DNA of 64,000 nt from UMGS755 sp045595795 (GTDB lineage: Bacteria; Bacillota; Clostridia; UBA1381; UBA9506). The stretch spans positions 1 to 64,000 of the forward strand of contig JAZOBC010000037.1 of the NCBI GenBank assembly GCA_045595795.1, read 5' to 3'. Position numbers and translations under genes: made by a program. The notes beneath the pieces were generated by a model that was not told the DNA's origin, did no database searches, and saw nothing but the letters and a program-made list of their open reading frames with translations. Within the stretch, counting starts at the first letter, position 1, and every line of letters begins with the position of its first letter. This document shows, in pieces, positions 60,095-64,000 of this stretch.

Positions 60095-62329
60095 TTATTG
60101 ATAACGATAGTCGCGGAACAGTTCAACCAAAGACTGGTGAATTGACCGAGCCGCTATTTCAGGCGATATTTTACCGCCAAGTAATTGATAAACACCTTCT
60201 GCTACAATGGTATCAACCGCTTCCTGCGGAATGATATCCCGTCCCGGCTTGTGAGGTGGGAGAATTGGCTCAGCATAAGCATACATATCACGATACAACG
60301 GTAGCCAAGGGTATAAACTCATCAACTCATTATTTTCAAAACTGCTGCTGATAGCAGATTGTCCGGCTAAAATTGCAGAATAATTTGCCATGTATTCGCC
60401 ACAAGCCCATTTGATAAAAGAAAACGCCGCTTCTTTACTATGGCTTTGTTCCAAAACGCCAAGGCTCCAACCACCTAAGATCGGGCATTTCCCAGGAACA
60501 TGTGCAAATCCCGGAATGCCTCGTTGCAAGCGTTTTTGAACGTCAGCAGCATCAGATAAAAGCGATGGATAGGTAATCTGCATGGCCGTTTCTCCACGCA
60601 AGAAGGCTTCTGCTGCCTCATCATCTGAAGCTTTTGCATCCACACCGGGGCAAGAGTGAAACAAGGTTGCCAAATTCGACAGAGCCTTCACCGTCTGCTC
60701 ACTGTCAAAGTTGACACGAAATCGGTTGTTATATACCTCACCACCATAGGCACGCATACGCATATAGACCTCGGGCAAAAGACACTCCTTATAAGCTGTT
60801 GGTACGATGGTTCCAATCGGAACCGGCGACGCAGTATTACAACTGCGATCAAAAAACATAGCAATGCGGTTGAACTCAGACCAGGTTTTCGGCGGGCGAA
60901 GTTCACTGCCATACTGCTGAAAATATTGTTTGCGAACAACCGGATGATCAAACAGATCGCGACGGTAAAACAAAATTTGCGGTGCATAGGTAAAAGGTAG
61001 TCCAAAGTACTTTCCATCTACTTTACCATAATGCTCTAAGCATTGATTCAAATAGATGCTTTCATCAAAATCTGCCATATAGGTGCTGATATCTGCCAAC
61101 ACGCCCGTTTTAGCCAACGAGTACAACCACGGCATATCAAACATAACCACATCCGCATCCTGACCGGGCTGTTCAATATACGACAAAATTTCATGTTGAC
61201 TGATCCGAATGATTTCTGTTTGAATGCCTGTATGATTCACAAAATGTGGTACCAGTCCGGAAAACAGTTCCACCTGCTGTGTATCAAGCATCATGGCTCG
61301 CAGGCTGACTTTAGAATGAATAACGTTCGGAGCCACAACCAATTTTTTTTGCTGGTTGCGCCACCAAACATCCTCAAGTACAAGCTCGCAAGTCGGTGCC
61401 TTGGGATTCTGAATCTGCTCCAAGAGACGCTTACCCGCCTCTTTTCCCATGGTAATGGCTTGTCGCGCGGTGTATAGCACGTCTGGTCGATCATTTTGGC
61501 GATTCCAGTTATCCTCTCCCAGAGCACCTACAAAAACATCGGAAGACGGTGACAAGCCAGTCAGCATCAAGCTCTCTAAAATACCGGCAGCAACAGGTTT
61601 CGACGTTGCCAAGACCGCATCAGGTTTGGCTCTCTGCAAGTATAGAAGCATCACTCGAAAAGCCGCCTCTTTATTAAGCGCCGTGTGTAATACTTCACAT
61701 TCTGCATAGTTCTTGTCTAACGCTTCTCTAAAACCAATTTCAGCTTCTGCTTCACAGCTATACGTTTCCGGTCCGCATAAAAGAGCAATTTTACGACAAC
61801 CGCGGTTTAAACATGTCTTAGTTAGATTATAAATCGTCTGTCGGTTATCAAAACGCAAAAAACCGGCTTTCACGCCTTCAATACGACGATCAATACAAAT
61901 GAAAGGAACATCAATTTTTTCAACTGACTGTTTGAAAAACTGCTTGGCCTCCGGCATACAGGAAACACAAATGATGCCGGCTGCCTGGTTTTCCAAGAAA
62001 TGGCTGATATATTTTTTTTCCTGTTCCGGCGAATCACCGGAAATACCTAAGCTAACAAAGTAATTACGTGCATTGAAATATTGCTCAATTCCCTGCAAAA
62101 TCTGAACATAATACTGATCCTGCATGTTCGGCAAAACAACACCAATATAATTTCCTGCTCTGCGCCGTAAGGTTCGAGCCATGAGGTTCGGAACATAACC
62201 AAGCTGACGGATAGCTGTTGCAATCCGCTCGGCTTTTTCCCTGCGAATGGGTTTCGTTTTATTGATATAATTAGATACAGTGGCAATGGAAACGCCGGCC
62301 AGCTCTGCCACATCACGAATAGTCGCCAT
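60095..62329 (-). CDS. LacI-type repressor fused to a family-1 extracellular-type solute-binding protein
   Basis: A 744-residue protein of unusual architecture. Residues 1-55 are a LacI helix-turn-helix and hinge (TIRDVAELAGVSIATVSNYI, then LMARTLRRR). Residues about 58-325 are a LacI-type ligand domain (IGVVLPNMQDQYY). From about 340 to 735 comes a second ligand domain of the ABC sugar-binding SBP_bac_1 type (PWLYSLAKTGVLADIS, LPFTYAPQILFYRRDLF, WSEFNRIAMFF). There is no signal peptide or membrane helix, so the binding domain is cytoplasmic. The ATG at 62329 follows TAGGGA; one 6 nt earlier overlaps it. It lies between prfA and cdaA. Ligand and operator are unknown. Confidence 0.88.
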   Translation of the reverse strand: MATIRDVAELAGVSIATVSNYINKTKPIRREKAERIATAIRQLGYVPNLMARTLRRRAGNYIGVVLPNMQDQYYVQILQGIEQYFNARNYFVSLGISGDSPEQEKKYISHFLENQAAGIICVSCMPEAKQFFKQSVEKIDVPFICIDRRIEGVKAGFLRFDNRQTIYNLTKTCLNRGCRKIALLCGPETYSCEAEAEIGFREALDKNYAECEVLHTALNKEAAFRVMLLYLQRAKPDAVLATSKPVAAGILESLMLTGLSPSSDVFVGALGEDNWNRQNDRPDVLYTARQAITMGKEAGKRLLEQIQNPKAPTCELVLEDVWWRNQQKKLVVAPNVIHSKVSLRAMMLDTQQVELFSGLVPHFVNHTGIQTEIIRISQHEILSYIEQPGQDADVVMFDMPWLYSLAKTGVLADISTYMADFDESIYLNQCLEHYGKVDGKYFGLPFTYAPQILFYRRDLFDHPVVRKQYFQQYGSELRPPKTWSEFNRIAMFFDRSCNTASPVPIGTIVPTAYKECLLPEVYMRMRAYGGEVYNNRFRVNFDSEQTVKALSNLATLFHSCPGVDAKASDDEAAEAFLRGETAMQITYPSLLSDAADVQKRLQRGIPGFAHVPGKCPILGGWSLGVLEQSHSKEAAFSFIKWACGEYMANYSAILAGQSAISSSFENNELMSLYPWLPLYRDMYAYAEPILPPHKPGRDIIPQEAVDTIVAEGVYQLLGGKISPEIAARSIHQSLVELFRDYRYQ

Positions 62330-62359
62330 AGACATCCCTACTTAAATGAGATAAAACGT

Positions 62360-63430
62360 TTATTCCTCGCTACCCTTTAAAAGTTCACTTTGATGCGTCG
62401 TGATCAATGTGTCGATGATTTCATCCAAGTCGCCATCTAAGATGCTGTCTAACCGATGCAATGTTAACCCGACACGATGGTCAGTTACACGGCCTTGAGG
62501 ATAGTTATATGTTCTGATTCGTTCACTTCTGTCTCCGGTACCCACCTGACTCTTACGTTCCTGGGCGATCTGTGCCTGCTGTTCACTCTGCACCAGATCA
62601 TATAAACGGGAACGCAGAATTTTCATGGCTTTATCTTTATTTTTATGTTGAGATTTTTCATCCTGACAGGAAACCACCAAGCCCGTAGGCAAGTGTGTAA
62701 TACGTACTGCTGAATCCGTTGTGTTAACGCATTGTCCCCCGGGGCCACCTGCACGGAATACGTCAATACGCAAATCGTTGGGGTTAATATCAACTTCTAC
62801 CTCTTCTACTTCCGGCAATACAGCTACCGTAACAGTTGATGTATGGATTCTGCCACCGGACTCTGTTGCAGGAATACGTTGCACTCGATGAACACCGCTT
62901 TCAAATTTAAGACGGGAATAAGCTCCGCTACCCTCAATGCTGAAAGAAATTTCCTTATAGCCACCCATGTCTGTGGCATTCTGACTCAAAATTTCATAGC
63001 GCCAACGTCTGGACTCAGCATACATCGTATACATGCGGAATAAATCCCCTGCAAACAGAGCAGCTTCATCCCCGCCGGCACCACCGCGAATTTCCACAAT
63101 AACGTTCTTGTCATCATTGGGATCTTTCGGCAACAGCAAAATTTTCAGTTCATCACTCAGTTGCAAAATAGCCTTCTGACCTTCAATAATTTCATCCTCG
63201 AGCATCGCTTTAAAGTCCTTGTCTTGTGTATCATTCAATAACTCCTTAGCTTCTTCAACGGTTTCCCTTGTCTGCTTGTACGCCCTATATTTTTCTACGA
63301 TAGGCGTAATATCTGAATGCTCTTTGCACAATTTTCTCCAGGTGTCCTGATCAGCAATAACCGCCGGATCGCTGATTTTTTCTGCCAAATCTGTGAAGCG
63401 TTCTTCAATAAATGACAATTTTTCAAACAT
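62360..63430 (-). CDS. prfA: Peptide chain release factor 1
   Basis: Ends translation at UAA and UAG. The 356 residues carry the GGQ motif in AGGPGGQCVNTTDSAVRITH, the RIPATESGGRIHTST anticodon-like region and the QSEQQAQIAQERKSQVGTGDRSERIRTYN pieces near the end. AAGGAG lies 6 nt before the ATG. It starts the operon prfA, LacI fusion, cdaA, cdaR; the partner methyltransferase gene prmC is not adjacent. Confidence 0.97.
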   Translation of the reverse strand: MFEKLSFIEERFTDLAEKISDPAVIADQDTWRKLCKEHSDITPIVEKYRAYKQTRETVEEAKELLNDTQDKDFKAMLEDEIIEGQKAILQLSDELKILLLPKDPNDDKNVIVEIRGGAGGDEAALFAGDLFRMYTMYAESRRWRYEILSQNATDMGGYKEISFSIEGSGAYSRLKFESGVHRVQRIPATESGGRIHTSTVTVAVLPEVEEVEVDINPNDLRIDVFRAGGPGGQCVNTTDSAVRITHLPTGLVVSCQDEKSQHKNKDKAMKILRSRLYDLVQSEQQAQIAQERKSQVGTGDRSERIRTYNYPQGRVTDHRVGLTLHRLDSILDGDLDEIIDTLITTHQSELLKGSEE

Positions 63431-63548
63431 ATGTATCTCCTTACATCTATGAAAGTTTTACTGTCCGCATCAATATTTTTCACGTATGCTTTAACGGTGC
63501 ATTCTAAGGAATTCCAATAAAACGCACAACTACCGCCATATTACACTT

Positions 63549-63588
63549 ATTATATCATATTGACAAAATTATTGCAAGCAGATATAAT
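63549..63588. promoter_or_regulatory. Interlocked divergent promoters of prfA and the mnmA-like gene
   Basis: Plus: TTGACA (63560-63565), 17 bp, TATAAT (63583-63588). Minus: TTGCAA (63572-63577), 17 bp, TATAAT (63549-63554). The -35 of each lies inside the spacer of the other, so two polymerases cannot bind at once. Confidence 0.78.
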
Positions 63589-63626
63589 ACAAAGAAAGAT
63601 ATTTTTCTACGAAATGAGGGATGAAT

Positions 63627-64000
63627 ATGAAAGTCATGACTGCTCTTTCCGGTGGTGTCGATAGTACCGTTGCCGCTGCCATTTTAAAACAGGCAGGGCA
63701 TCATGTTTTTGGTGCCACGTTACATTTAACGGGCACCCTACAGCCCGACGCACAACTCGCAGCCGAAGCCTTAAACATCCCTTTTTGTTCTTTTGATGAA
63801 CGCAATGTTTTTGAGAAAAAAATTATTACCGCATTTGCTGACAGCTATATTCAAGGTAAGACTCCAAATCCTTGTATTCTGTGTAACTCTCTGATTAAGT
63901 TTGGATTATTGCTTGATCATGCGTTATCCATGGGCCAGGACGCAATCGCAACAGGTCATTATGCTAAAATACAGCGAGACAGCGGCAGTGGCCGCATGTT
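63627..64000 (+). CDS. MnmA-like tRNA 2-thiouridylase, truncated by the window
   Basis: The first 124 codons of a PP-loop ATPase. ALSGGVDSTVAAA (near residue 6) activates tRNA uridine with ATP, and GKTPNPCILCNSLIKFG (near 77) is the MnmA signature; ATGHYAKI follows. The interval between the two motifs is about 20 residues shorter than in standard MnmA, so it may be a short paralogue. The ATG at 63627 follows GAGGG by 6 nt. Sulfur would come from a cysteine desulfurase such as the one at 45605. Confidence 0.85.
   Translation, partial: MKVMTALSGGVDSTVAAAILKQAGHHVFGATLHLTGTLQPDAQLAAEALNIPFCSFDERNVFEKKIITAFADSYIQGKTPNPCILCNSLIKFGLLLDHALSMGQDAIATGHYAKIQRDSGSGRM

Overview
The window looks like a chromosomal segment of an anaerobic member of the Bacillota, class Clostridia. 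Pointers are the division and cell-wall cluster with MraZ, a DUF881 protein and a small basic protein next to FtsZ; MurE with the meso-diaminopimelate signature DNPR; RNase J; the CdaA/CdaR pair for c-di-AMP; an S-layer-homology protein; a CotJC-like manganese catalase; clean TTGACA/TATAAT promoters with 17-bp spacers; and many intrinsic terminators. No genus can be named from sequence alone. Almost everything is chromosomal core. I saw no transposase, integrase, phage gene, CRISPR array or rRNA operon.

Layout. 1-4785: truncated membrane protein, SDR oxidoreductase plus PfkB sugar-phosphate kinase, uracil uptake and salvage (uraA-upp), a YgjV-like membrane protein. 4986-12697: HU, an L,D-transpeptidase, an SLH-domain surface protein and a MacAB-like tripartite exporter. 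12906-13551: tRNA-Pro(GGG) followed by about 200-bp tandem units that each end in a copy of the tRNA 3' end. 13562-17394: manganese catalase and a GntR(YtrA-like)/ABC operon with a recognisable YtrA operator. 17655-32876: the mra/dcw cluster (mraZ, rsmH, ftsL, PASTA-type PBP, murE, murF, mraY, ftsW, murG, murA, divIB, DUF881, sbp, ftsZ), which lacks murD, murC, murB and ftsA. 32986-40329: truA, topB, mgtE with a leader-peptide attenuator, a YugP-type protease, a GlmU-like uridylyltransferase, a cobalamin adenosyltransferase and a second YgjV-like gene. 40460-47764: rnjA-metK-response regulator-histidine kinase-cysteine desulfurase, then a shikimate-kinase-like gene and HIT protein. 47798-48623: a divergent XRE repressor and small membrane protein with repeated operators. 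48707-53539: a glycolytic operon (pgk-tpi fusion, gpmI, eno), with a putative C-rich small RNA divergent from its promoter. 53927-58142: phoH-ybeY-membrane protein-ABC-F operon and tRNA-Glu(CTC). 58299-63430: prfA, a LacI/solute-binding-protein fusion, cdaA and cdaR. 63627-64000: start of an mnmA-like gene.

The most interesting items are: (1) the mgtE leader at 36133-36269, which has a 22-codon ORF with a strong ribosome-binding site and three mutually exclusive stems, the last hiding the mgtE ribosome-binding site; (2) the PGK-TPI fusion with an A9 slippery run exactly at the domain junction, where a -1 shift meets a stop three codons later; (3) the LacI repressor fused to a cytoplasmic type-1 solute-binding protein; (4) the tRNA-Pro tandem repeats, which also carry 13-nt antisense matches to the tRNA; and (5) a three-hairpin small RNA with a CCCCCC linker beside the glycolytic operon.
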